From: GCA-2693325 sp964011675
GTDB taxonomy: Bacteria; Latescibacterota; UBA2968; UBA8231
Direction of reading: 5' to 3'
DNA: 52,540 nucleotides
NCBI GenBank assembly: GCA_964011675.1
Contig: CAXGPR010000017.1
Span: 1-52,540, forward strand
The notes under the pieces: generated by a model
What the model was told of the DNA's origin: nothing
Database searches by the model: none
The model's input: the letters and a program-made list of their open reading frames with translations, nothing else
In this document: one piece after another, positions 31,419-40,329 of the stretch
Position numbering within the stretch: position 1 is the stretch's first letter
Layout of the letters: each line of letters begins with the position of its first letter
Translations under genes and position numbers: made by a program

Positions 31419-33059
31419 GTGTCCGTGCTCACAATTCGCAGTGAACGGTCGACTGTGTTCAGGATGTCTTGGCCGATTTATGCCCTCGTGCTGTGCGCTT
31501 TGGCTGCGGTTTTATATGCACCCGTGGGAGAGCATCTGCTCGACACGCACGATGCAGATTACTTTTCAGATAGCGAAGAAAGTCTACGCAATCCCTCCTA
31601 TTTCTTTTCTGCCGAAAAGCGGATGCCCGGGCGTCCCTTCTTTGAACTACTGCTGCTGCTTCAGTATGCCACCTGGGGGAATGATCCGCGTCTATTTCAC
31701 TGGGCTGGCGTTGTGCTGCATGCGGTTGCAGCCTGGGTATTGGCCCTGAGCACCTGGCGCGCGTGTCGAGAGTGGGACGGAGCCCAGCTAGCTGGTGTCT
31801 TGTTTATCTGCTTGTGTGCCCCCTTTCAAGCGGTTCAATGGATATCTGCTCACTGCTATTCGCTCACTCTGATCTGCTCCTGTCTATACTTAACGTCGTT
31901 TGTTCGATATGTAGATGAGGGTAAGCGCGGACCCGCTTTGAGGGCGCTGCTGTTTCTGATGTTGGGTATCGCATCTCATATATCAACTGTGGTGATTGTG
32001 CCCTTTGCTCTTTATATCGCCTATAAAAAGCGCGCATTGCGCAAAGAAATCCTGTCGTTCCTAAGCGTCATGGTGACGGTGTCGTTCTTATCCGTGTTGG
32101 CAATCAAGACGTTTTATAGCGTCGCTCCGCAAAATGTAATCGCTGCGCGCGGTTTCGACTTTGGGATGATGGCGGAGAATTACCTGTTCTTCTGGGGACG
32201 TTTGCTGTTTTCTTCGTTTTGGATACCGGCTCGGCCCGACCTTATAGGCTGGGGGGAAATAGCGTTTGGAGCAGGGGTCCTTTGCATGGGGCTGTGGGCT
32301 GGATTTTGCGGTCGATGGAAAGGAGAAGCGGCTATTATCTGGATCGCTCTTTCTCTACTCCCTCCGCTTTTGCTTCAACCCGAATACGTCCGATCGATAC
32401 CTTCAGGACCTTCGCGTTATTTGTATTTATCCAGTGCTGGGATGGCCTGTGTAGCGGCCCTCATCTTTTTGTCAGGGCGAGATCGTGTGCGTAGTTGGTT
32501 GGGGCAAAAATGGAGTTCATTCGGAACGGTTGCGATACTTGGTCTACTTTTGACGGGGTCTTGGTTTAATATCCGAAGAGCAGAGGCTGTCGCCTACTAT
32601 ACAGAAGCCCGGCACGCTCTATCTGTGGGAGATATAGATTTAGGGATAGAACAAATGCTACAAGCACTGGCAGTTAAAGAAGGAGCTTTAGATAGAGAGG
32701 ATCTCTATGTGCGTCTATGTCCAATGTTGCTCAATAGGGGACGTGAATTGAAGCCGCATTTAGATAAGGCGCGTGCCCTATTTCCACAGAATCCCACGCT
32801 ACACATGTATGAGCAAGTTGTCTGCTCTATGGATGGAGATACGTCAGCTCTGCGCTATTTGAGAGGGTTCAGATCAAATGAGTCGGTACGTAGAGCTATT
32901 GCAGAAGCCTATCATCATGCTGGGCGCGGGGCCTATCGTCAGGCCAATTACGGCCAATCCGTTGCTGCGCTGAGTCGAGCACTATCTTTTGATCCCGAAC
33001 GACCAAAGACGCGTACTAGTTTACGGGCTGCTCAGGCAGCTATGCAGACCGATCAATAG
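31419..33059 (+). CDS. polytopic GT-C-like glycosyltransferase with C-terminal TPR
   Basis: 546 residues: about ten membrane helices from residue 17 to 390, then a soluble tail of about 150 residues with TPR-like units (GDIDLGIEQMLQALAVKEG; GAYRQANYGQSVAALSRALS). The first external loop carries acidic residues D42, D45 and D47 in LDTHDADYF, where GT-C enzymes keep a catalytic acidic pair. The layout, many helices followed by TPRs, recalls eukaryotic TMTC O-mannosyltransferases and their bacterial relatives. No family signature is decisive. Start is GTG 31419; ATG 31464 is an alternative. Likely acceptor: an envelope glycan or exported protein; inferred. Confidence 0.68.
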   Translation: MSVLTIRSERSTVFRMSWPIYALVLCALAAVLYAPVGEHLLDTHDADYFSDSEESLRNPSYFFSAEKRMPGRPFFELLLLLQYATWGNDPRLFHWAGVVLHAVAAWVLALSTWRACREWDGAQLAGVLFICLCAPFQAVQWISAHCYSLTLICSCLYLTSFVRYVDEGKRGPALRALLFLMLGIASHISTVVIVPFALYIAYKKRALRKEILSFLSVMVTVSFLSVLAIKTFYSVAPQNVIAARGFDFGMMAENYLFFWGRLLFSSFWIPARPDLIGWGEIAFGAGVLCMGLWAGFCGRWKGEAAIIWIALSLLPPLLLQPEYVRSIPSGPSRYLYLSSAGMACVAALIFLSGRDRVRSWLGQKWSSFGTVAILGLLLTGSWFNIRRAEAVAYYTEARHALSVGDIDLGIEQMLQALAVKEGALDREDLYVRLCPMLLNRGRELKPHLDKARALFPQNPTLHMYEQVVCSMDGDTSALRYLRGFRSNESVRRAIAEAYHHAGRGAYRQANYGQSVAALSRALSFDPERPKTRTSLRAAQAAMQTDQ

Positions 33060-33060
33060 C

Positions 33061-35358
33061 TCATGTCCGAATTGACGCGACACCTTTTCCCATATGAGAA
33101 AGACAGACGGCGAGAAAAATTTCTTCGGCAATGGAGAACGCAGGTTCCTCTTTCTGGCTGATAAAGCCATTAACTGCAACAATGATAATGAATATGGAAA
33201 GGACTTCAAACGCCTGCTCTGATCTACCTGACAGGCTGTCGCGCACGGTCCGAACGATGTCCGATGAAGCCTGCCGCATATCAAATGATCTGTCTTCCTC
33301 ATAGGCACTGAGCAGCTTATCGCACAGGTCTGACAGCACGGAACGTTGCGCTTGTTCCAATCCATCTCCTTTACTTAAATCTGTTCTCAAATCACGAAGA
33401 AGACGTCCTATAGAGTCGATACGCCGCGTGTCTTCTTGGGAGAGTAGTCGATAAAACTGGTCTCCTGCTCCAAGTGCACGGCATACGCCGTTGAGTAATT
33501 GTAGGCGGATAGCTGAGGAGCGGAACCGCGTTAAATGTGCGATCGTTGGCCGCACGATTCGTCGATCGCCCCGTTCGCTTAATACATCGACTAGGGTGGG
33601 AAATGTTTGTGGGTCAAAGTTGCTGCCAAAGTGCCAAAACAAGAGTTCGTGCACTTCGTCACTGTGTATGTTGCCCAAGCCGCGTATGGCGCTGATGCGC
33701 ACGCGGAGATCATTGTCGTCAAGCGCATTTACTAGTGGGTCAACGCTAGACAAGTTGCCGAGGCGTCCCAATGCTTCGGCTGCTTCGCTGCGTATATCGG
33801 ATGAACCGTCGAGTAATTCGCGTAGCAGAGGTTCTGTTGCGCTATCAGATCCGCTCTCACCCAGCGCACGCGCAGCGCTTCGGCGGACGCGTGGGCTCGC
33901 GTCTGCGAGCGCTTGCACTAGTTGCTCAATAGCTAACGGATTGCCTGATCTTCCGAGTGCTTCCGCTGCACGCGCCCGAGTTTGCTCTCTATTTGCTATG
34001 TTGAATAGAGCTGCGTTGTATGCGTAGCTCAATAGGTTGCCACGGCGTATCTGAGAGATGAGTTCGCGAGAACTTGTGTTCTTCGTGTTATGAACGCCGC
34101 GCAGCAAGAGTATGGGGACGATTCGTGCCCCCGCGCTTATAGCAAAGATGATTTGTAGGTTGGTTATGGGAAAGCCCATTAGTTCTAGGTGTACGTCTTG
34201 TAGCTGATAGGCCAATACGCTACCTAAAAAAGGGCCTAATGCCCCCATGAGATTTACGGCAACCGACCAAGAGGCCAAATAAAGGGTTCGCTTTTCACCC
34301 TGAGGTAAAAGGCTGTATACAAGAGGACTTATTGCAACGCCAATACCCGAAAAGAAGATACCGCTCAATACCAAAGCAATAGGAACTAAATAGTAAGAGT
34401 CCGGTACGTTGAAGATCCATACAAAGGGAACAAGGGTTGATGGTACGACCATAATCTGCAAAACGGCCTTGCTGCCAAAGCGATCGATGAGTCCTGCCCA
34501 TATGCGATAGCCCGCAATGCTCGTTGCCATGAAAAAGGCATTGAAAATAGAGATTTCCGTGTAGGATATCTGTAGCTCATCTAGCATAAAAACGCTGTAA
34601 AGAGGGCCGGCCAAACCCAGAGCAAGAGTCCAAAGGCCATAAAAAAGCACGGCGCGAAGAAAGTTGACGTCTCGGAAGGGTTCGACTAAATCGGCTATCT
34701 TCGGGTGGCTATCCCGTGTGTGCTCTTCTCTTGGGAATGGAGCCCGAAGCAGGTTGAAATAACCAAGGAGTCCGAAGAGGGATCCAACTGTAAAAACCCA
34801 TACGAAGCCGGTGTCTTCATTGCCTCCCTTAAAGAGGTCGATGAATTGCCCAATTGCAAAGCCTGAGATCATGGCAGTTATCGTGCTGAGAATAGTTTGT
34901 TTACTAGTAAAACGGGCACGAATATTCTCAGGTACGGCATTAGCAACCCACGTTCCATAAAAGGGGGATACGCCGTGTCCGCAGAACATGCTGGCGCCAA
35001 GTAGGCAGACCATGGCCATCAGTCGATGCTCTGATGGGAAGAGGAAAGGAATAAATACAATGCATCCGCGCAACAGTATTTCAATTGATCCAAGACCGAC
35101 GATAAAGTGCTTTTTCCGCTCGATATGTGAGTTGAGGAAAGGGGCTAGGATCTGCGTGAGTGCAAGTACATAGGCCAAAGACGTAAAGAGGGCTATGAAG
35201 GATTCATCCGCTCCTAAGTGCAATGCGTAACCTGTAAAAGCAGCGGTGCCAATGCCAGCAGTTTGGCCCCAGATGCCCCAAAGTCCGCTGGCGGCAATAA
35301 ACGACCGCATAGCGCGGTTAGTCTGTCCGCGCGAAAGAGAAGTGGAGTCTTCTGTCAT
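33061..35358 (-). CDS. MFS-type transporter fused to HEAT repeats and a helical tail
   Basis: 765 residues. Residues 15-420 hold about 12 membrane helices of the major facilitator kind, with GYRIWAGLIDRFGSK around 283-297. Residues about 456-610 are HEAT/PBS-lyase-type repeats (TRARAAEALGRSGNPLAIEQ; VRRSAARALGESGSDSATEP; IRSEAAEALGRLGNLSSVDP; VRISAIRGLGNI). A further helical region and a hydrophobic stretch (LSIFIIIVAVNGFI, 720-733) end the protein. A membrane carrier joined to cytoplasmic repeats that bind protein is unusual and suggests a sensor or gated carrier. Substrate unknown. Its stop is one base from the convergent GT-C gene; upstream is the PfkB kinase. Confidence 0.8.
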   Translation of the reverse strand: MTEDSTSLSRGQTNRAMRSFIAASGLWGIWGQTAGIGTAAFTGYALHLGADESFIALFTSLAYVLALTQILAPFLNSHIERKKHFIVGLGSIEILLRGCIVFIPFLFPSEHRLMAMVCLLGASMFCGHGVSPFYGTWVANAVPENIRARFTSKQTILSTITAMISGFAIGQFIDLFKGGNEDTGFVWVFTVGSLFGLLGYFNLLRAPFPREEHTRDSHPKIADLVEPFRDVNFLRAVLFYGLWTLALGLAGPLYSVFMLDELQISYTEISIFNAFFMATSIAGYRIWAGLIDRFGSKAVLQIMVVPSTLVPFVWIFNVPDSYYLVPIALVLSGIFFSGIGVAISPLVYSLLPQGEKRTLYLASWSVAVNLMGALGPFLGSVLAYQLQDVHLELMGFPITNLQIIFAISAGARIVPILLLRGVHNTKNTSSRELISQIRRGNLLSYAYNAALFNIANREQTRARAAEALGRSGNPLAIEQLVQALADASPRVRRSAARALGESGSDSATEPLLRELLDGSSDIRSEAAEALGRLGNLSSVDPLVNALDDNDLRVRISAIRGLGNIHSDEVHELLFWHFGSNFDPQTFPTLVDVLSERGDRRIVRPTIAHLTRFRSSAIRLQLLNGVCRALGAGDQFYRLLSQEDTRRIDSIGRLLRDLRTDLSKGDGLEQAQRSVLSDLCDKLLSAYEEDRSFDMRQASSDIVRTVRDSLSGRSEQAFEVLSIFIIIVAVNGFISQKEEPAFSIAEEIFLAVCLSHMGKGVASIRT

Positions 35359-35467
35359 GGATGAATTGGTATGTTATCCAAGTGAGAAATGCCTGAGTCG
35401 TTGAGTCAACAACCCAGGGTGATGTCCTCGCAGTGTATAAGAGCTGATAGATCTACTGACATTGCGC

Positions 35468-36463
35468 CTAATCAAACTGAGCGAGAATGGTTTCTACGCT
35501 GTCTAGCGTTTTCTGTAAGCGAGGACCATACTGAGCGACGATCTGTGCCGCAGCATACGATCCTATCTTGCCTGACTGTTCGATGTCCAATGCATGGGTG
35601 ATTCCATATAAAAAACCGCCGGCAAAGAGATCTCCTGCGCCGTTGGTGTCAACGGCTTCAACGGGCACGGCCGGTACGGATACGCTATGCCCGTCCTGGA
35701 CGATCAGCACGCCGTTTGCTCCGCGCGTTATGCACACTAGAGGGATGCGCTGGCCGAGATTTTGGATCGCTTGTGTGCTGTCAGATGAATCTGTGAAGGT
35801 ATTGGCCTCGTCTTCGTTGCAAAAGAGTACGTCGACTCCATTATCTACGAGTTGGACAAAGCGCTCTTTGAACGTAGCTACCATGAAGGGATCGCTCAGC
35901 GTTAGAGCGACGGAGGTTCCTGCACTACGCGCCATGGCTTGGGCCTGTAAACAGGCTTCAAAGCCATTATCTGAACTGAGCAAATACCCCTCTAAATATA
36001 CATACTGACTTGCCGCAATTTTTTCGTCGTCAAGCTGCGCTACGCTCACAGCGCTACTCACGCCAAGAAAGGTGTTGAGCGTTCGATCTGCATCGGGCGT
36101 GATAAAGACTACGCACTGTCCCGTCGTACCGTCTGACCTGTGGGCAGGGTCGGTGGCGACTCCAGCTTTCTCCAAGTCGCTTTGATAAAAGTCGCCCCAT
36201 TGATCGCGTCCAGTGAGGCAGGCGTAAAAAGGGTTTCCGCCAAATTGGGCGACGCCTATCATCGTATTGGCGGCTGAACCGCCTGAGGCGGAGGCGATTG
36301 GATCCCGTTCGAGTTGGGTAAATAGATTTTGTTGGCGTTGGGCGTCAATGAGAGTCATAACGCCTTTTTCGATGCCTAATTGATTTAGGGTTTCGACTTC
36401 CACCTTGTATTGTATGTCAACTAATGCATGCCCTACCCCGTAGACGTCAAATGTGCGTCTCAT
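35468..36463 (-). CDS. PfkB-family carbohydrate/nucleoside kinase (adenosine kinase-like)
   Basis: 331 residues. GGSAANT at 61-67 forms the sugar-side loop and DTNGAGD at 272-278 the ATP/anion-hole signature, with D278 the catalytic base. The start RRTFDVYGVGHALVDIQ resembles bacterial adenosine kinase-like PfkB proteins, but ribokinase, fructokinase and nucleoside kinases share these motifs, so the substrate is not fixed. It is followed on the same strand after about 110 bp by the MFS-HEAT gene; uptake plus phosphorylation of one substrate is possible but inferred. Confidence 0.88.
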   Translation of the reverse strand: MRRTFDVYGVGHALVDIQYKVEVETLNQLGIEKGVMTLIDAQRQQNLFTQLERDPIASASGGSAANTMIGVAQFGGNPFYACLTGRDQWGDFYQSDLEKAGVATDPAHRSDGTTGQCVVFITPDADRTLNTFLGVSSAVSVAQLDDEKIAASQYVYLEGYLLSSDNGFEACLQAQAMARSAGTSVALTLSDPFMVATFKERFVQLVDNGVDVLFCNEDEANTFTDSSDSTQAIQNLGQRIPLVCITRGANGVLIVQDGHSVSVPAVPVEAVDTNGAGDLFAGGFLYGITHALDIEQSGKIGSYAAAQIVAQYGPRLQKTLDSVETILAQFD

Positions 36464-36556
36464 ACCGCTCCTTTGTTTTTGAGTAAATATCTCGCCTTCA
36501 AATTAAAAGTAGAGACTGTTTTATGTTCGGGCAAAGAATGGACCACAATTAATTTC

Positions 36557-36585
36557 TTGATTATATTCTTTTGTGGATTTAAGAT
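36557..36585 (+). promoter_or_regulatory. candidate promoter for infC
   Basis: TTGATT (36557-36562), 17-bp spacer, TAAGAT (36580-36585). It would give a leader of about 120 nt before the proposed ATC start. The rest of the gap 36464-36712 shows no gene. Confidence 0.35.
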
Positions 36586-36712
36586 ATAACCACAGTGGGA
36601 TTGGGAGCCACTCATGGGCCATGCGCGCCGGGGTGGCTTTCTGCCTATGTGTGCTCCTTTCGCCAACCGGGCGGGGAGCCGGATAAAATTTCTAGTTCAG
36701 GAGAAACAAGCT

Positions 36713-37234
36713 ATCGCAACAAAGGGAAAGAGTTTCACACGCGTCAATGAAGATATTCGCGTTCCACAAGTGCGTTTAATTGGTGCCGATGGTGAGCAGA
36801 TAGGCGTTGTCGATACCGCTAGAGCAATTGAAATTGCCGAAGAGGCCGAGCTCGATTTGGTTGAGATCGCGCCCGATGCTCAGCCGCCAGTTTGCCGCGT
36901 TGTAGACTATGGGAAATTCCGCTACGATAAGGAGAAAAAGGCGAAAGAGGCGCGCAAAAAACAGCATAATGTGCAGATGAAAGGCATACGCATCAACGGG
37001 GCCAACATTTCAGAGCACGATCTTGAGTATCGTCTGTCGCACATGCGTGAATTTATTGAAAAGGGCAATCGGGTTAAGGTGAGTGTGCGGTTCCGCGGTC
37101 GCCAGATGGCCTATCAGGAAAAGGGACGTGAGTTACTCAATCAGCTCGCCTCCAAAGTCGAAGATATCGCAGCAGTTGATCAGGACCCCAGAATGGAAGG
37201 CCGCGAGATGTCTTTAATCTTGAGACCCATATAG
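36713..37234 (+). CDS. infC: translation initiation factor IF-3, likely ATC start codon
   Basis: 173 residues. IF-3 binds the 30S subunit and checks start codon and initiator tRNA. The conserved protein begins FTRVNEDIRVPQVRLIGADG, keeps the linker KFRYDKEKKAKEARKKQ, and ends SLILRP. No ATG or GTG stands at the right place. An ATC at 36713-36715 does, and AGGAGA at 36699-36704 lies eight bases before it. IF-3 genes are known for AUU/AUC/AUA-type starts, which IF-3 itself discriminates against, giving autoregulation. The in-frame ATG at 36614 would add 33 unrelated residues. rpmI and rplT do not follow; infC is alone. Confidence 0.93.
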   Translation: MATKGKSFTRVNEDIRVPQVRLIGADGEQIGVVDTARAIEIAEEAELDLVEIAPDAQPPVCRVVDYGKFRYDKEKKAKEARKKQHNVQMKGIRINGANISEHDLEYRLSHMREFIEKGNRVKVSVRFRGRQMAYQEKGRELLNQLASKVEDIAAVDQDPRMEGREMSLILRPI

Positions 37235-37251
37235 CGATCTCAAGCGGATCT

Positions 37252-39441
37252 CTACTGATCCAAGAAGAGGCCTATGCCTAAACTATAAGCGGTGTGTCCA
37301 TCACTTCGTTCTACTTGGTTATAACGGTCGGGTTGGTCGCCTATGTCGACCAACCCGCCGACGTTTTGTGCTCTGCGCCCCCCCCAGTATTTCACAGATC
37401 CCCCTAATCCCTGCCCGCTGAGTGCTTCATAGCGGTCTCGCCCCTGCCTGTCTACTAACAGGCCCCAGCTGTTCATCGCTGCGGCTCCCTGGCTTAAATG
37501 TCCTGCGCGATACTCGTCGTCGCCTTCGTCGTCGCGTAGAAGGCCAATCGACGCGTCCCAGCCTGCTCCTTGAGATGCGGTTTTGGCTCGGTAGCGGTCA
37601 TTGCCTCGCGCGTCAAATAGAACGCCTATGGCCTGGTGGGCACTTGCGCCTTGAGCGTACCGTCTGCCGCGATAGACATCATCGCCGGCCTGGTCGTATA
37701 GGACACCCAGCGCGAAAAAATAGCCCAGTCCTTGTGAGAATTCGCCGGCCTGATATCGGTCGTTTCCTTCTCGGTCGTAAAGTATACCGATCCCTCCAGA
37801 TCCTTGGCCGCGGAAACCGAATCCCACTCCTTGGGCCCAACCTGCAAATTCTCTCTCTACGCCATAGGTAGAAGGAGCGTGGTGATCTGCTAAATAAAGG
37901 TCTTCGCCGCTCTGGTCCGCCAACAGGCCCCATCCCAACATACCTCCTAGTCCCTGTCCCTTGTGTCCTAAGACGTAAAGGTCACTGCCAGCATCGTCAA
38001 TTAGGAGGCCTGCTCCAAAGAAAGCGGCCCCTTGCGCTAAGCGCTTGCTGATATACTGGTCGTTGCCCGCAGAATCCCAAAGCAGCCCTATCCCACAAAA
38101 TGAAAATCCCTGGGCCATGGAATTGCCCGTGTATAGATCGTTTCCTTCGTAGTTTACTACAAACTCTATGCCGCCAACAGCGGATCCACTCTCTCCTAAG
38201 TAGTGATCATTTCCGCCATAGTCGATATACAGGCGCACGCTCGGTCTCTCTGAAGAAGGGGGAGCCATGGCATAAACGTCGTCTCCGCCGAGTTCAATAA
38301 TACATAAGATATCGTCTCTGCCGTAGAAATTGGTTTTGTTTGAACCGATCAAAATCCAACCGAGCGGCGTTTCACGGGCATACAGTAAAGGGCCAGATAA
38401 GCCGTTGGGCGTTTGGAATGGCTCTTGGGGATAGTGTAGTGCGCTCGATTTACGGAGTATGGCCACTAGCTGCTCCAACTGTGCTGCAGCCAGAAGAAAC
38501 GGCTGTAAATCGACTTTTTTAGCCAATGTTAGCGCACTTAGGCAAGCTTCGTACTCAGACCGCGTGCCTCGATCGAGGCGACCGTGTTTGGCAAAGTGGG
38601 CCAAGAGAAAGGGGGTTGAATCCACGAGCAGCTGGCGCTCGGTGGATGTGAGATGCACAAACGCGCTGTCCACCTGTGCCGCAGTATGTGTCAAGAATTC
38701 TAGTAGCTGGTCGACTGTAAGCGAAGTGGGCAGTGGGGGCGGTTTGAGCTTTTGGGGTTCCAAATCCAAATGATGCCCGGCCAGATTCAGATAGTCACCG
38801 ATTGTAAGTGTCCGTTTTAACTCAGCCGCTATGTGGTCAGTCGCCTGTGCCGTTTTTAGTGGATTGTTGAGGAGATAATGTATATCGCTCAGCCGCGCGT
38901 CGGCTCCGTAGCGCTCGGTTTCCCTGTGTAGTGCCTCTCTGAGCGAGTCGAGCGCCGGTGTGGCGCCGTAAGTCTGGGCCCAATTTAAGACGATATCTTC
39001 TATTTGGCTGCTGGAGTCTCTCCACTGGATATGCCGCCGTGCATCTGGAAAGAGGGTCGGTCCCTCGCTGCGCATGAATCCGTATAAATGGCCGACATCG
39101 GTGACCTCAACCGAGCGTTTAGCTTGCTCTCCGTTGCGCTGAAAGGTGACTTGTGCTCGACTACCAGGGTGGATGCTCTGAATGTATCGGCTCAATGCAT
39201 CGGTAGAGGATATGCGGTAGCCGTCAATGGCAATAATACGATCATCTGGTCGAAGACCGGCTGATTCTGCGGGACCGTTTGGGAAGACGCGCGCTAGTAT
39301 AACGCCTTCCCTGTGATCTAAGACATCTACCCCAATGACACCGTAGTGCGATGGGAGATTTTTAGGGAGGTGTTTATAGGGCTGTGCTTGCGCTAGGGCG
39401 CTTAGTAAAGAGCTGCAAATTAACAGGGCAACAGAGATCAA
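37252..39441 (-). CDS. exported PDZ protein with about twelve 27-residue GNDxY repeats
   Basis: 729 residues. Signal peptide (cut near SALAQA, residue 19), PDZ domain (about 33-112, GVIGVDVLDHREGVILARV, then GLRPDDRIIAIDG), a helical middle (130-330), then tandem repeats from 386 to the end. Each repeat carries G-[ND]-D-x-Y: GGDDVY 386, GGNDHY 409, EGNDLY 432, AGNDQY 458, AGSDLY 484, SGEDLY 511, EGNDRY 558, AGDDVY 585, RGNDRY 612, EGDDEY 639, QGRDRY 666, and a last one near 702. Spacing settles at 27; between them come SQG and GxLxD. A calcium-binding beta-solenoid is likely but inferred. Starts at TTG, overlapping the PhyH stop by four bases. Confidence 0.75.
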   Translation of the reverse strand: MISVALLICSSLLSALAQAQPYKHLPKNLPSHYGVIGVDVLDHREGVILARVFPNGPAESAGLRPDDRIIAIDGYRISSTDALSRYIQSIHPGSRAQVTFQRNGEQAKRSVEVTDVGHLYGFMRSEGPTLFPDARRHIQWRDSSSQIEDIVLNWAQTYGATPALDSLREALHRETERYGADARLSDIHYLLNNPLKTAQATDHIAAELKRTLTIGDYLNLAGHHLDLEPQKLKPPPLPTSLTVDQLLEFLTHTAAQVDSAFVHLTSTERQLLVDSTPFLLAHFAKHGRLDRGTRSEYEACLSALTLAKKVDLQPFLLAAAQLEQLVAILRKSSALHYPQEPFQTPNGLSGPLLYARETPLGWILIGSNKTNFYGRDDILCIIELGGDDVYAMAPPSSERPSVRLYIDYGGNDHYLGESGSAVGGIEFVVNYEGNDLYTGNSMAQGFSFCGIGLLWDSAGNDQYISKRLAQGAAFFGAGLLIDDAGSDLYVLGHKGQGLGGMLGWGLLADQSGEDLYLADHHAPSTYGVEREFAGWAQGVGFGFRGQGSGGIGILYDREGNDRYQAGEFSQGLGYFFALGVLYDQAGDDVYRGRRYAQGASAHQAIGVLFDARGNDRYRAKTASQGAGWDASIGLLRDDEGDDEYRAGHLSQGAAAMNSWGLLVDRQGRDRYEALSGQGLGGSVKYWGGRRAQNVGGLVDIGDQPDRYNQVERSDGHTAYSLGIGLFLDQ

Positions 39442-40238
39442 CCTGCCACCATTTCGTGCTCGGTGGCTCCTTGCATGCCTGCAATAACCGGAAACGTCCG
39501 CCGCTGCGGGCCGTTGGCCCCCGGTCTGTACTGTACGTCAGGTGAAAAGTAAGCATAGAGCGCTGTATTGCGCGATGTATTTGTTGTGTTGGCACCGGAA
39601 CCGTGCACCAGTTTGCTGTGAAAGAGTACGGCTGAGCCGGCTTTGAGCGGTACGTCTATTCGACCTGACAAATCTACGTCGTTTCGCTCAGTTAAAGGAG
39701 CGTGCTGATCCTGAGCTATATGTCCCCACGCATGTAAATCTCCCTGATGGCTTCCGGGTATCACTTTAATACAGCCATTTTTTGGCGTGGCATCTTCCAG
39801 TGCGATACTGACAGTAATAAGGGACGGGGGGTCCATGGGCCAATAGGCAGAATCTTGGTGAAATGCATGAGCCGATCCGTGATGGGCCGGCTTGAGCATC
39901 AGCGTACTGCGGAATAGGAGCAAATCCTCTCCAAGCAGCGATTGAATAACACACACCAGGGGTTGGTGTGAGGCGAGAGTAGAAAACCAGAGCGAATGCC
40001 GGCGCGTATTTTCTATTTTCCGTAAAACGGGTTTGTCATCGGCCCGATCTGATTTAGCATACGGTTCCAATTGGTAGTCGCTACCGTTTAATTGGTCTTT
40101 TTCGAAGAGTTGAAGAGCCACCTGATGCAGACGATTGATCTCTTGGTGGCTGGTGGCAATGGCACTTTTGTCTAGCAAATCTGACAAGACCAGGTAACCG
40201 TGCTCCGCAAAAAATGAAGCGTGCTGGCTTGAGTCCAT
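39438..40238 (-). CDS. phytanoyl-CoA dioxygenase (PhyH) family Fe(II)/2-oxoglutarate oxygenase
   Basis: 266 residues. The iron facial triad is H127-x-D129 (HAFHQDSAYW) and H212 (KLVHGSGANT), with R223 the probable 2-oxoglutarate anchor. PhyH proteins hydroxylate very varied small molecules, so the substrate is open. AGGAGC precedes the ATG, and a promoter lies about 45 bp upstream. Its stop overlaps the start of the PDZ-repeat gene (TTGA), so the two are one transcript and translationally coupled. Why a cytosolic oxygenase is tied to an exported repeat protein is unclear. Confidence 0.88.
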   Translation of the reverse strand: MDSSQHASFFAEHGYLVLSDLLDKSAIATSHQEINRLHQVALQLFEKDQLNGSDYQLEPYAKSDRADDKPVLRKIENTRRHSLWFSTLASHQPLVCVIQSLLGEDLLLFRSTLMLKPAHHGSAHAFHQDSAYWPMDPPSLITVSIALEDATPKNGCIKVIPGSHQGDLHAWGHIAQDQHAPLTERNDVDLSGRIDVPLKAGSAVLFHSKLVHGSGANTTNTSRNTALYAYFSPDVQYRPGANGPQRRTFPVIAGMQGATEHEMVAG

Positions 40239-40281
40239 GAGTAGAGTGCTCCTAGTGGATTATATCGGTAAAGTACGTATT

Positions 40282-40311
40282 ATTGTAATTCCTGTTTAGG
40301 GCGCATGTCAA
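40282..40311 (-). promoter_or_regulatory. promoter of the PhyH/PDZ-repeat unit
   Basis: Minus strand: TTGACA (40311-40306), 18-bp spacer, TACAAT (40287-40282), 44 bp before the PhyH start codon. Confidence 0.55.
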
Positions 40312-40329
40312 CTCATCAGAAATCCGACA

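Noticed and set aside
35400..35410. GTTGA-G-TCAAC palindrome before the MFS-HEAT gene
   Set aside because: Short, and no promoter can be aligned with it; likely chance.
36614..36712. 33-residue N-terminal extension of IF-3 from ATG 36614
   Set aside because: Unlike IF-3 N-termini and without a ribosome site; the ATC with AGGAGA at eight bases explains the gene better.
37422..37871. 149-codon plus-strand frame inside the PDZ-repeat gene
   Set aside because: It arises from the repetitive Gly/Asp/Arg-rich codons of the real gene on the other strand.
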